Part shown: piece by piece, positions 47,278 through 59,542 of the stretch | Numbering within the stretch: position 1 is the first letter of the stretch | Layout of the letters: each line of letters begins with the position of its first letter | Assembly (NCBI GenBank): GCA_951804985.1 | Contig: OX638130.1 | Span: forward strand, 125,129,593-125,193,592 | Source of the DNA: Dryomyza anilis | Lineage: Eukaryota; Arthropoda; Insecta; Diptera; Dryomyzidae | Length of the DNA: 64,000 nt | Direction of reading: 5' to 3' | Position numbers and translations under genes: made by a program | The notes under the pieces: model-generated | Database searches by the model: none | Seen by the model: the letters and a program-made list of their open reading frames with translations, nothing else | What the model was told of the DNA's origin: nothing

Positions 47278-50200
47278 TTAAGAACAACAACTCTTGTAAG
47301 CTGGTGGCTTCTCATTATTTCGACGATCGACAACGACGCGTTCCGGATTCTCAGCTGATTCACGGCCAGCGGTTTTGTCCAGTATGGCCTCGGCCAACTC
47401 GCAGAAGGCGCGCTCAATGTTGATGTTCGACTTGGCGGAGGTCTCCATGAAACGTATGCCATGTTCGCGTGCAATCTGTGAGGGTTTTTGAAAAAATATT
47501 AACGCATTCGAAACAGGAAATTGAAACAGAAAAGAATACTGAAAATCATTTCAATTTAAAACCGTAAACATTGCACTAAAATCTAAAATAAACCGATTGG
47601 GTTTTAAAAATTATTAAAACAAAAACAGATTAAATAAAATTTTAGTCATAGCTATTTATGTGTTTGGTTTTTTTTTTTATAAAAAGACAAACTACATTAA
47701 TATGAAATTGGTCATATACAAAAATTGAATTTCAAGAGAAAAAATATATTTTTGATAACATTATGCAACAAATATAAACTTAATATTACATTGTACGATA
47801 TCGTCACTATCATGCCAAAGGGGGTGAATGTGCAATTTTTGACATTTTTGAATGTAGATTATCCTTAAGCGTGCTATTTTGTTGGATATTTCCAGTCACA
47901 AAAGACAAAACCAAAAGGGCGAATTTGAAAAATTGAAAATCTTGTCATGCCAAGAGGGCGAATCTTTTCGTTTTTTTGCTGTAACTCTTTAACGGTACAA
48001 CATAAAATAGTGATGTGAAGGCAATTATTGTTTGCTTTTAAAGCACCTATCGATCTGCATCATTAATTAAAAATATGTTGCCAAACATTAATTTGTTATT
48101 TGCAGGAAAAAATGTTTGGCAAATTATTTTTAAATATGATGCAGATCGATAGGTGCTTTAAAAACAAACAATTAAAACCTCTACATCACTATTTTAACTT
48201 GTACCAGTGTCGCCAGATGCAATTCTCACACGAAATACCTTTTTCCCTCATGAAATTCTCACAAAATCTCTCGTAGGAAAATTCTCACAAATTCTCACAA
48301 ATTCTCTCAAAATTCTCAAATTCTCACAATTTCTCACAATTTCTCAAATTCTCACAATTTCTCACAATTTCTCGAATTCTCACAATTTTCCGCAAAATCC
48401 ATTAAATTATCACAGTACCTCAATTAAAAATATATAATATTTTTATAAATCTATTTTCAAGTGAATGAGAATGAGATTCCGTTGTCTCTGTCTTCCTTTT
48501 TTACCAGCAGTGTGGTTTCTCGTGCAGGAAATATCGCTTTTGTGAGAATTTTTTCTCACGGGAGGGATTTTTCTCTTTCGAGAGAAAAAAATTCTCTCAA
48601 GGGAAAAAGAATCTCAATATAGTGTGAGAATTCTCATATCCCGCAAATGCTAAAAATTCTCATAAACATTTTTCCTACAAAACTGGCAACGTTGACTTGT
48701 ACCAATAATAAATTATAAAAAAAATGGAGAAATTGGAAAAATTGAAAATCTTGTCAAGCCAAAAGGGCGAATCTTTTCGTTTTTTTGCTATAACTCTTTA
48801 ATGGTACAAGATAAAATAGTGATGTAAAAGCATTTATTGTTTGTTTTCAAAGCACCTCTCGATCTGCATCTATTTAAAAATATTTTGTCAAACATTTTTT
48901 TCCTGCAAATAACAAATGGCAAATTAATGTTTGACAAAATATTTTTAATTAATGATGCCAATAGATAGGTGCTTCAAAAGCAAACAATTAATGCCTTTAC
49001 ATTACTATTTTATCGTGCGCTATTAAAAGTTATAGCATAAAAAACAAAAATATTTGCGTTTTGATCAGGATATAGCCTCACAAAATCCGTATTTATAATT
49101 CAGTAGGTTGTCCAAATCTAAAGATATTTTATACATATTATAATAATTGACGAATAAACCAAAATAACAGAAAAAATTTAAATTTTCTAATTTTTAAACC
49201 ACTTCAAACTTTAAATTTTGATTTCCCAACATTTTTAAAAATGCACATTCGCCCCTTTGGCATGACAGTGACGATATGATACCGGTTTTACGGTAATTCA
49301 GGGTTGCTGTGTTCCGTTGTTATCTTCATATAACTATCAAACTCCAAATCGTCGTAGCGAAACAAAATGAACCCCATATTCAAGATCAGCGATTTCCTCT
49401 TATCCAAAAATAGATTTAAAACGTATGATGCAATTTGCACTGTGTAATAAATATGGAATAATTATATCGCACGATACATTTTTAAATGCACCTTGTAATA
49501 AATATGCGATGTTACAATCAAGGTGAACTCTGAAAAGTAACACTATTCCGTCACGTGTCGAAAATTTCAAACCCAAGAATTTTGATTGAACTGAAATATT
49601 TGATGTATCGTCTTTTATAAAGTCGTCATTGAATTTTCTTAATAATTGTTCTGGATAAGTCGTGTGTACAAAAATAGAACCTTTGTCTTATTTCTATAAG
49701 CAAAATTTAAAATTAAGGCAATAGTTATGCTGACCCAAAGTCAGGATGTTTGCTTGGCGGCATTTGTAAATATAAGAATTTTCATTACTGTTATGGCAAA
49801 CATCTTGTAACTATCAGCAGATATGTCATATTTAGAAAATACTAACGTGTCGATCATGTATTTCCCGGTGACAACGATATCGGCTACAATTCGTTTGAAT
49901 GTCGGTTGAATATCGTGTGACTACAATTTTTGATTCATGTATCAAACGAAACGTTGAGTACGCTCGTTTTGAGAGTTTTTTTGTTGCCAGCATATAAATC
50001 ATACGACAAAGTAAAAAAAAAAGAAAAAAACTTTCTTTATGAAAAATAGTTGGCAAAACTAAAATTTTGAACAAACGTTCGATTCAAAGAGCGAAACGAA
50101 CGAAACGTTTGAAATACGTTATACCAATTTTAGACGAAGGGGACTGGAAACGAATCGTAGTCACACGATAATAAAAAGATACATGATTTGGGGGTTAATC

Positions 50201-51045
50201 TTTGCGATGTTTGAATATCGGCTATAAGGCATAAATGTAAACTGCTAGTTGCAACAAGACATTCATAAACATTGTCTTTTCTTTGTGTATATAGCATCTA
50301 TTTAAATTTTCGTTTTAAATACCCGATTGGCAAAAACGTTTTTAAAACTTACTGCTTCGCCACGATCCTTGTTCACGACGCGCTTATCCGTCATATCGCA
50401 TTTGTTGCCCAGTATCATTTTCTCCACATCTTCGTTGGCATGCTAAGTAACAACAAACGTTACAAGTGGTAATCATAAAAAAACTTCCCCATTATTACTA
50501 CTTACTTCGTCTATATTTCGCAACCACTTTACAATATTCTCAAAACTCTTTTCATTAGTTATATCATAAACCAGCATTATGCCCATTGCACCGCGATAGT
50601 ACGATGTGGTTATTGTGTGAAAGCGTTCCTGGCCAGCAGTATCCCAGATTTGCAGCTTTATTTTCTTCCCCCTCAGTTCAACGGTTTTGATTTTAAAGTC
50701 AATGCCTGCAAATTAAGAAGATTGATACATATTGTGCATGTGATTAATTAAGAACGTAATTAAAAGATCGAGCACAACAAAGTCCAAGTTCAGTTGCAGA
50801 TCTTGTGTCATTCGTTGTCGCAACATCTGATACTCCGTGTGGCAATCAACCGCTGAACTGCCACTCCGTTTCAACACCACAATCGCCATCTATCATTATC
50901 TAATTGATTCGCTCTTACCGATGGTTGATATAAATGTTGAGGTAAATGCATCATCGGAAAAACGGAAAAGAATGCAAGTTTTTCCAACTCCCGAATCGCC
51001 AATTAACAGCAGTTTGAACAGCAAGTCGTATGTTTTCTTTGCCAT
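47278..51045 (-). CDS. Rab10: Small GTPase Rab10
   Basis: Four exons: 51045-50919, 50705-50506, 50442-50353, 47475-47278; the phases close to 204 residues. Nucleotide-binding motifs: GDSGVGKT (16-23), T41 in [15 protein letters not shown] (63-69), NKCD (122-125), SAK (152-154). The start [20 protein letters not shown] and the [11 protein letters not shown] switch II mark Rab10 rather than Rab8. T73, the residue phosphorylated by LRRK2 in mammals, is conserved. The C-terminus AYKSCCS supplies the geranylgeranylated cysteines 202 and 203. In flies Rab10 directs polarised secretion, including basement-membrane delivery (family knowledge). Intron 3 (2.9 kb) holds MITE copy E and other repeats. 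It is head to head with SF3B1. Confidence 0.96.
47801..49274. mobile_element. Double-hairpin TA MITE, copy E, carrying a nested MITE
   Basis: Left end TCGTCACTATCATGCCAAAG; right end CCCCTTTGGCATGACAGTGA then CGA. TA on both sides. Hairpins lie at 48028-48171 and 48837-48987. The excess length over other copies is the 490-bp element 48205-48694 plus its 8-bp duplication, leaving ~976 bp. It is in Rab10 intron 3. Confidence 0.85.
48205..48694. mobile_element. 490-bp hAT-like MITE with TTCTCACAA repeats
   Basis: ACTTGTAC is duplicated exactly at 48197-48204 and 48695-48702. Ends are CAGTGTCGCCAGAT and, reverse-complemented, CAACGTTGCCAGTT. The 8-bp duplication and CAGTGTTGCCA-like ends suit the hAT superfamily. 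Inside, AATTCTCACAA/ATTTCTCACAA recurs about ten times in the left half, and TTCTC/GAGAA words continue to the right end. No open frame encodes a transposase. Confidence 0.85.
49911..50170. repeat. 260-bp MITE with TATCGTGTGACTAC ends
   Basis: The left end is TATCGTGTGACTACAATTTT; the reverse complement of the right end is TATCGTGTGACTACGATTCG. About 17 bases match. Inner GAAACGTT/AACGTTTG-type words also pair. It is in Rab10 intron 3, about 180 bp from exon 3. Confidence 0.65.
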
Positions 51046-52809
51046 TTTATTGTGTTTTTTTGTTTAAGTATTAAAAGAAAATATCACTTTTTAGAATACG
51101 GTTAATGTCTGGAAATGCGTTTATCTTATATTTTATTTTTTTCGCCAAGTAATGAAAAATTAAAACGACAAGGGAGTTGATATTTTCTGTAATGAGTCAA
51201 ATGTCAATTTTTATATGTAATCCACTGGGTGCGTTCTGTCGCGAAAACCAGTGCGATTTTCGCCTCGTTTATACGCTATAATTCAGTCGTACTATTGAGT
51301 TGGATGGGCATATGATTTTTTTGCCTTGCATTTATATGGAACAACCAGCTGGACAGACTTTATTATTTCGCAGTTTTTATGTGATCCATAGAAGCCACCT
51401 CCAATTCCCAAAGTATATGTCGTGAAAAAATACCAATTGATCAACCATCATCTAAAACCACGAAAATACAAAAATGATAAGTACTTCGACGGGTATTGAA
51501 AGAAAAACATTAAGTTTGATGGGTTTGCGTTTACAGGATGCAACCAGATAGACCAGCAAAAAATGCAAAATATATAGACTTCATCCAGCTTATTCATGAT
51601 AAAACCATCTTGTTCTTCTTAGGCGTCCCGTGCTTCTATCAAACGCCTAAAGCATCTGTCAAACGTCCCTTGCTCAGTGTCCAGTTAACCATAGGGGCCC
51701 GGGCTAAGGACGGTAAAAATTTAAGTGGCGGCAACTTTTGGAATCAACATAACTAAATATTTTATTTACGAAAATTTGCCGATTTAATCCGGTACTGCTC
51801 TTGCTTATGTCAAATTGGTAAATGGAATAAGTAAAGTATGTGAGACGTGATCGCAGTTACTTCCTTTTCGGTGTTTTCGTAAATCATTTCAGAGCAGAGG
51901 TCTAAACAAGATCTGAATATTCCGAATTTTGTCAAAATCGAAGGCAATCTGAACTAAACCTGAAGACTCAGATTTAAATTACAATCAACTTAAGCAGCAG
52001 TCGTCAAATTCGTATAAAGACGTGTGTGACCAGACCACGTTGTTTTTTGTAATATAAAAAATTCAAAAAATGTAAACAAAACAGCAAATTATCAAAAACG
52101 TTGTGACCGTTCATATTGCGATTATTTTCAAAGTAATTTGTTGATTAATTAAAAAAGAATTACGCAAGTTGAGTAATTTTGTTTTTTATAGGATTTTGGT
52201 TAATTTTAGAGCTCATTTGAAGTGAAATTACGCAAATTCTTGAAATTACGCATTTGAGGCACAGTGAGAACAGGGTATTAGACTAAAATTTAAAAAAAAA
52301 TATATAGAATATTACATATATAATATTTAATGTTCTTTCAAAAGTCAGTTCTATGTACTTTTTAACTATTTGAAAGACTTATTCCCCTATTTTGAACGTA
52401 ATGCCTGGTTTTTACTATGTCATTTTGTGTCAGAATATTTCTCAAATTTGTTGTTTTTCGATGTGGCAAAGTTCTAAAAAAATGCCAACATGTTGGCATT
52501 TTGATATCAACTGACATGGTTAATGAACTTTTTAATTTTGTACAGTTTCTGCGTCGCAATAATAATGTAAAAGAAACCAATATGACACAAAATGACATAG
52601 TGAAAACCAGGCAAAATTCTGAGATTTCTGAATTTTCTGTAAAAGTAAAATGCAGTGATAACATTTCAATTATTCCTTGTGTAATATGCACCTAAAAAGC
52701 TGTCATTTTTTCGTGTTTTACAAAACATTACAGTTGGCAACTCTACGGCGGTATTGATGTGACATTTCTTTTTATTTTTGTGCAAGTGAGGCGAACATTT
52801 TTTGGTAAT
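51046..52809. promoter_or_regulatory. Divergent promoter region between Rab10 and SF3B1
   Basis: Rab10 (minus) and SF3B1 (plus) are divergently transcribed from this 1.76-kb interval, so both promoters should lie here. I could not assign TATA, initiator or DRE sites. A MITE (52401-52616) occupies part of it. A 72-codon frame at 51538-51756 has no supporting evidence. Confidence 0.4.
52401..52616. repeat. ~215-bp MITE with a perfect central palindrome
   Basis: Inverted ends: GCCTGGTTTTTACTATGTCA then TTTTGTGTCA, and on the right TGACACAAAATGACATAGTG then AAAACCAGGC (about 29 of 30 match). A perfect 24-bp palindrome centred on CCAACATGTTGG lies at 52479-52502. It is within the Rab10/SF3B1 divergent promoter interval. 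The target duplication is unclear. Confidence 0.75.
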
Positions 52810-55800
52810 ATGGATAATATTCCGCGCACTCACGAAGGTAAATAAATATAAATTAAACTAAAAACCATTTAATTAAAAAGTTCATTAGTTGTATATAAAG
52901 TTAAGTTCAAATTGCAATGCGTAAAACCATGTCAAACGTTTATAAACGATGCACAAACTTTTTCAATCGACTGTCGCCATGTTGTATCGATTGATAATGA
53001 ACGCCATGCGAACTATAACTTCTTGGTGCCTTTATCGGGTGACCAACAATGAATCTAACAATATATTTGTAATATATTTTTATTTATTTTCACAGATATC
53101 GAGGCGCAAATAGCGGACATTCAGGCAAAGAAAAGTGAAATTAGAAAACAAACTGCGGATGGCGTTGGTCTGTTGGACAGCGGCGGATTCTATGATACCG
53201 ATTTGTATGACGAGGGAAATGCGGCCAAAACCAATCGCTACGATGGCTACAACACATCGATTGCGGCCAATGACGATGCCGAAGAGGATGAAGATGATGG
53301 GTTTCCGGTGCCGCAGAAGCGCACTACATATACAGCACCCAAGTCGGTGTTAAAGGATGTTATACAGGTATTTATGTCGTATTTGAAATTATAAAATTTT
53401 TAAAATTTTGTTTTTTTCTTTGTAGGGCAAGGAAGACTCTGATCCTTTGGCCGATAGACGTCGTGCCACTATTGCGGATCGCGAGGATGAATACAAACAG
53501 AAGAGACGTCGCATTATTATATCGCCAGATCGTGCGGATCCTTTTGCAGATGGTAATTCAAAAAATTGAAGTTCTTACTTTATCATATTCCTCTCAATAA
53601 TTTTCGAATTAGATTAATAGATATAGAATTATGAATTGAATTATGACCTCTTTACAATTTATTAAAATCGAAATCTGAACAAAACTATTTTTTTTTTAAC
53701 AAAAATTAATATTTTTTAGATATAAAAATATTTTAAAATTCCATTAAAATAATTAAAATGACTGGATTCTGTTTTAAATTACTTTTAGTTCTGGTCTAAA
53801 TTTCATCAAAAATTCAAATTCTATTTTTAAATATTTTAAATACAGTTTTACTTATAAAAATAATTCGAATGACTGGATTCTGTATTCTGTTTTTTTTTTT
53901 AAGTTTCGGTCTAATTTTAATTAAAATTACAGCTGTTTTCATATTTCATAAAATATTTCAATTTATTTATTATCGTTACAGGCGGCAAAACACCTGACAT
54001 TGGCTCCAGAACCTACACGGATATTATGCGCGAGCAGATGCTCAAAGGCGAGGAAAATGAGGTAGAAAAACGCATAATTTTTGAAGGTATTTCCAACAGT
54101 CTATCTTATTTCCCTCCATTTCCACACAGATACGTCGCAAAATTATCGAAAAAACAAAAGACGGCACCCTGGTCAAGTCATCTAATGGCGAGGCCGCTAA
54201 ACCACAGCCAGAAACACGCAAACGCGGTCGCTGGGATCAGACTGTGACTGAGAGTTTTGTGCCGGCCAAGGTCGCCGCTACACCCAGCAGTGCAGCGACG
54301 CCGACCTGGGAAGATGTAAGAGCTCTAATTTATTTCTTTTAATTTTTTATTGTAAAAAAATCATTTTTTTTTTTTCATTTACAGAAAACACAAACCGAAC
54401 AACGTTGGGATGAGACACCCGGCCACAAGGGCAGCGAGACACCGGGCGCCACCCCAGGTCTCGGCACACGCGTCTGGGATTCAACGCCAGCGCACGCTAT
54501 GACACCAGGCCGTGAAACACCCGGTCACGAAAAATCAGCGCGCCGCAATCGTTGGGATGAGACACCAAAAACTGAACGCGAGACACCTGGCCACAGCGGC
54601 TGGGCCGAGACACCCAAAGCGGATCGTGGCACCAGTGACAGCACCATTGTTGACTCAACGCCCGGCACTTCAAAACGTCGTTCACGCTGGGATGAGACGC
54701 CCTCGAATGCCACACCATCAATGACACCATCGGCGATGACGCCAAGTCTAACGCCCAGCATGACACCACATGCAACGCCCGGACATGTGACGCCCATGTT
54801 GACGCCCGGCGGCAGCACGCCCATTGGTGTTAAGGCTATGGCCATGGCTACACCCACCCCCGGCGCTTTGGCCGCCATGACGCCCGAGCAGCTGCAGGCC
54901 TATCGCTGGGAGAAGGAAATCGACGAACGTAATCGTCCACTCACCGATGAGGAACTCGAACAAATGTTTCCGCCCGGCTATAAGATATTGCCGCCACCTG
55001 CCGGCTACATTCCAATACGTACGCCAGGTCGCAAACTGATGGCCACCCCTACACCAATAGCAGGCACCCCTGCCGGTTTCTTTATACAAGTCGAGGACAA
55101 AAACGCCAAATTCATGGACAATCAACCGAAGGGACAAAATTTACCCTTTATGAAACCCGAGGATGCGCAATACTTTGACAAGCTGCTGGTCGATGTCGAC
55201 GAGGATGCCTTGTCGCCCGAAGAGCTCAAGGAACGTAAAATAATGAAGCTTCTACTGACGATTAAGAACGGCACACCACCCATGCGTAAATCTGCACTGC
55301 GTCAAATCACAGACAAGGCGCGTGAACTAGGCGCCGGGCCACTGTTTAATCAAATTTTGCCGCTGCTTATGTCACCTACGCTGGAGGATCAAGAGCGTCA
55401 CTTGCTAGTCAAAGTTATCGATCGTGTGCTCTATAAACTCGACGATCTGGTGCGTCCGTATGTGCATAAAATTCTCGTCGTCATTGAGCCGCTGCTCATC
55501 GATGAAGATTACTACGCGCGCGTTGAGGGCAGAGAAATCATCTCGAATTTGGCCAAGGCTGCTGGTTTGGCTACCATGATCTCCACCATGCGTCCGGATA
55601 TTGATAATATTGATGAGTACGTGCGTAATACGACGGCGCGTGCGTTTGCCGTTGTCGCCTCAGCGCTGGGTATTCCTTCGCTTTTGCCGTTCTTGAAGGC
55701 TGTCTGCAAGTCGAAGAAGTCTTGGCAGGCGCGTCACACAGGTATCAAGATTGTGCAGCAGATCGCTATTCTTATGGGCTGCGCTATATTGCCGCATCTG

Positions 55801-57666
55801 AAGGCGCTCGTGGAGATTATCGAACATGGACTGGTGGATGAACAGCAGAAGGTACGCACAATTACTGCGCTGGCCATTGCCGCACTCGCGGAGGCAGCTA
55901 CGCCCTATGGCATTGAGTCGTTCGATTCCGTGCTGAAGCCTCTCTGGAAAGGTATACGCACACATCGCGGCAAAGGCTTGGCCGCTTTCCTCAAAGCCAT
56001 CGGTTATTTGATACCTTTGATGGATGCTGAATATGCCAACTATTACACACGTGAGGTGATGTTGATTCTTATACGTGAATTCCAGTCGCCCGACGAGGAA
56101 ATGAAGAAAATCGTGCTGAAAGTCGTCAAGCAATGTTGCGCTACCGATGGTGTGGAGGCGCAATACATCAAGGAGGAGATTTTGCCACACTTCTTCAAGT
56201 TCTTCTGGAATCATCGCATGGCGCTCGACAGGCGCAACTATCGCCAGCTGGTGGACACTACCGTCGAGATTGCCAATAAGGTTGGCGCCTCAGAGATCAT
56301 TAATCGCGTGGTCGACGACTTGAAGGATGAGAACGAGCAGTACCGCAAAATGGTCATGGAGACTATTGAGAAGATTATGGGCAATTTGGGCGCCGCCGAT
56401 ATTGATTCGCGTCTCGAGGAGCAGCTCATCGATGGCATTTTGTATGCCTTCCAAGAGCAGACCACCGAGGATGTTGTGATGCTGAACGGTTTTGGCACCA
56501 TTGTAAATCAGCTTGGCAAACGTGTCAAACCATATCTGCCACAGATTTGCGGCACCATTCTGTGGCGCTTGAACAACAAGTCCGCCAAAGTGCGTCAGCA
56601 GGCTGCCGATTTGATATCGCGCATTGCGGTGGTCATGAAGACCTGTCAGGAGGAGAAGCTTATGGGACATTTGGGTGTTGTGCTGTACGAGTATCTGGGC
56701 GAGGAGTATCCAGAGGTGTTGGGCAGCATTTTGGGCGCGCTTAAAGCCATTGTCAATGTCATTGGCATGACAAAGATGACGCCACCCATCAAGGATCTGT
56801 TGCCGCGTCTAACGCCCATTCTGAAGAATCGGCACGAGAAGGTACAAGAGAATTGCATTGACTTGGTAGGACGTATTGCCGATCGCGGTCCCGAATATGT
56901 CTCGGCGCGCGAGTGGATGCGCATCTGCTTTGAGTTGCTCGAACTGTTGAAGGCGCACAAAAAGGCTATACGACGTGCGACCGTCAATACCTTTGGCTAC
57001 ATTGCCAAGGCCATTGGACCGCACGATGTGCTGGCGACACTGCTCAATAACCTTAAGGTACAGGAGCGTCAAAATCGTGTCTGCACAACGGTGGCCATTG
57101 CCATTGTGGCAGAGACATGTCGTCCGTTCACTGTGCTGCCTGCCCTCATGAATGAATATCGCGTGCCGGAGCTCAATGTGCAGAATGGCGTGCTCAAGTC
57201 TTTATCCTTTTTATTCGAATACATTGGCGAAATGGGCAAGGACTACATTTACGCTGTGTGCCCACTGCTGGAGGACGCTTTGATGGATCGCGATCTGGTG
57301 CATCGACAGACAGCATGTGCTGCCATCAAACACATGTCGCTCGGCGTTTATGGCTTCGGTTGCGAGGATGCATTGGTGCATTTGCTCAACTATGTGTGGC
57401 CGAATATCTTTGAGACGTCGCCGCATTTGGTGCAGGCCTTCATGGATGCCGTCGAAGGTCTGCGCGTATCTTTGGGTCCCATTAAAATTCTACAGTATAC
57501 GCTGCAAGGCATGTTTCATCCGGCGCGCAAGGTGCGCGATGTCTATTGGAAGATCTATAATTCGCTGTATATTGGTGGACAGGATGCGCTGATTGCGGGC
57601 TATCCGAGAATATGTAATGATCCCAAAAATCAGTACGAACGCTATGAGTTAGATTATACGCTGTAG
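52810..57666 (+). CDS. Sf3b1: Splicing factor 3B subunit 1 (SF3B1/SF3b155)
   Basis: Six exons: 52810-52837, 53096-53367, 53426-53552, 53982-54061, 54130-54315, 54385-57666; phases close to 1324 residues (human 1304). It is the scaffold of the U2 snRNP SF3b complex that clamps the branch helix. The N-terminus (THEDIEAQI...) leads into a Thr-Pro-rich region with repeated RWDETP/TPG motifs, the U2AF-ligand and CDK-phosphorylation zone. Next is the p14-binding segment ([20 protein letters not shown]) and then HEAT repeats to the C-terminus RYELDYTL. The lysine equivalent to human K700 is K720 (DEQQKVRTI, codon 55849-55851), and the pladienolide-pocket stretch [17 protein letters not shown] is unchanged. 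The whole HEAT domain is in one 3.3-kb exon. The first exon is only 28 coding bases, so an ORF scan misses the true start. Intron 4 is 68 bp. Polyadenylation signals lie at about 57720-57735. Confidence 0.97.
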
Positions 57667-59542
57667 GAGAGGAGCACTTAAACATTAGACAACCTTTTTA
57701 TTAGAATCCACAGTAATACAAATAAATATTAAATAATTACACATTATTAATCCCAATCAATATAAATCATATTGTAAACCAACTTTTGTGTACTTTTAAT
57801 GAGGATCAGTCGTATTCTATAATAAAACAACGTATTGGTTTTGTGTCTGGTTAAGGGCCGTTTTCACCATCTTCGGTTAAGCACCAACTGCCACTTTAAC
57901 TCAGAGTTACCAATAGAATATATGAAATTGAAACACTTAACTGGACATTGTGACGGCCCTAAATGTTTTAAATTCAGTTTTTAATCATTTTCCAATGAGT
58001 TATACTTATTTTTAAATTCATTTAAAATTACCAATGCATTGTTATATTGGGCACATAGGATACATATGGACGAGATTGGACAACGGGATGGGGCACCTCC
58101 TATACAACCAAAAATTTCAAAGCAATATAACTCGGCACATACACCAGCTATGAACATGAAATAAAAAAACTCAAATACAATAAAAAAAGCAAAAAAACAT
58201 TAAAAAGCAATAACAATAGAACATAAAAAACAAAAATAAGAAAAACACAAAATCAAAAACAAACACTAAATAAGCAAAAACTCAAAATCAAATGGTAAAA
58301 AAGGTAAACACAAAGTCAAATGCAAAATCAAATTTTTTAGGAAATAAAAAAAAACAAATAAACCCAAACGCAAAAACAAATTCACTTATACCAACTATGA
58401 GTACTTAAACACAAAGAAAAAACAACAAAAAATCAATAACACAATAAAAAATAAAGGAAAACACAAAATCAAAAGCAAAATGAATAAGCAAAAATAAAAG
58501 AAAAATACAATTAGCGTATTCACAGTTCATCATATTTGGTATGGTATTCGTACCATGTATATATACGATACAATAACACAGAAACGTCAATTTGTTGTTG
58601 CATTCCTTATAAATGTGAAATACCACAAGTGTTGTATTTGAGAGTAGCCCTGAGGCATGTTTTTTGGTGTAGTATTTTGTAAATGAAGAAAAATTGTAAA
58701 ATTAAAGACAAATAGTGATAAGAATCAGCTGGATTTATTTGACGAAATATTATAACAAATGGTGCTCACAGTTCAATTGCCGTACTTTCGTATTCGTACA
58801 ATGTCGTACAAATACCATGAAACTGTGAATATGCTAAATAACAAAAACACGATAGCAAAAAAACAAATGCAACATTATATGCAATAAAAAAAAACAACAG
58901 GAAAACAAAAACTCAAAAATAAAAAAGTCAAAATCTGAAGAATAAACTTAAAAAATATCAACATTACAATATCAGTATACAAAAATGGAATAACAAGATT
59001 TAGGACAAATGTTTGTTTTTAATAACAAATTAGACATTTATATAATTTTGGAATACATTTTTAAACCCTTCTGCACAAATTGAGAACATACCCTTCAAAT
59101 TGGATAAAATATACAAAAATTTATTATTTTTTATTAAATTAATTTTCTTCAATTATTTATACAATCAATACGAATTGCGGGGGAAAATGTATTCATGAAA
59201 TTTATTCTAATCGGATTTTTTGTGAGAATGTTTGTGAGAATTTTCCTTTTTTTTTTAGTGAAAATTGAAATTTAGAATAAAATAAAGTTTTAGTAAATAT
59301 TTTTAAAACATTTTGATTGTTTAATACTATTTTATATACTCAAGTATTTAAAAAAAACTCTAAGGTACTTTTTTTAAGTATCGCCACTGAAACCCTGACT
59401 TCACATTTAGTTGGCAACGTTTGACAGATAAGAAACCCAAAAAAATTCTGTTAGTGTTTTTGAAAGAATAACAAATAATTATTATTTAAATAACAAAAAG
59501 CGTATAGATCAAGAACAGAAACACCCCCACAACAAATAAAAC
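57667..59542. other. Intergenic between SF3B1 and Vps34
   Basis: SF3B1 3' UTR with AATAAA-type signals near 57720-57735, then a MITE (57855-57959). A long A-rich, AAAACACAAAATCAAA-type low-complexity stretch runs through about 58160-58510 and 58840-58940. GGTATGGTATTCGTACCATG near 58540 is a short palindrome. The last ~100 bases should be Vps34 5' UTR. Confidence 0.4.
57855..57959. repeat. 105-bp TAA-flanked MITE (Harbinger-like), copy 1
   Basis: It starts GGGCCGTTTTCACCATCTTC; the reverse complement of its end is GGGCCGTCACAATGTCCAGT. TAA flanks it on both sides (57852-57854, 57960-57962). A 3-bp TAA duplication with GGGCC ends is typical of PIF/Harbinger. Two further copies lie in Vps34 introns. 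Confidence 0.75.

Noticed and set aside
51538..51756. 72-codon gene between Rab10 and SF3B1
   Set aside because: No splice, family or composition evidence; it lies in a promoter interval.
54525..57592. Many antisense and alternate-frame ORFs over SF3B1
   Set aside because: They are shadows of the highly conserved SF3B1 frame in a GC-richer exon.
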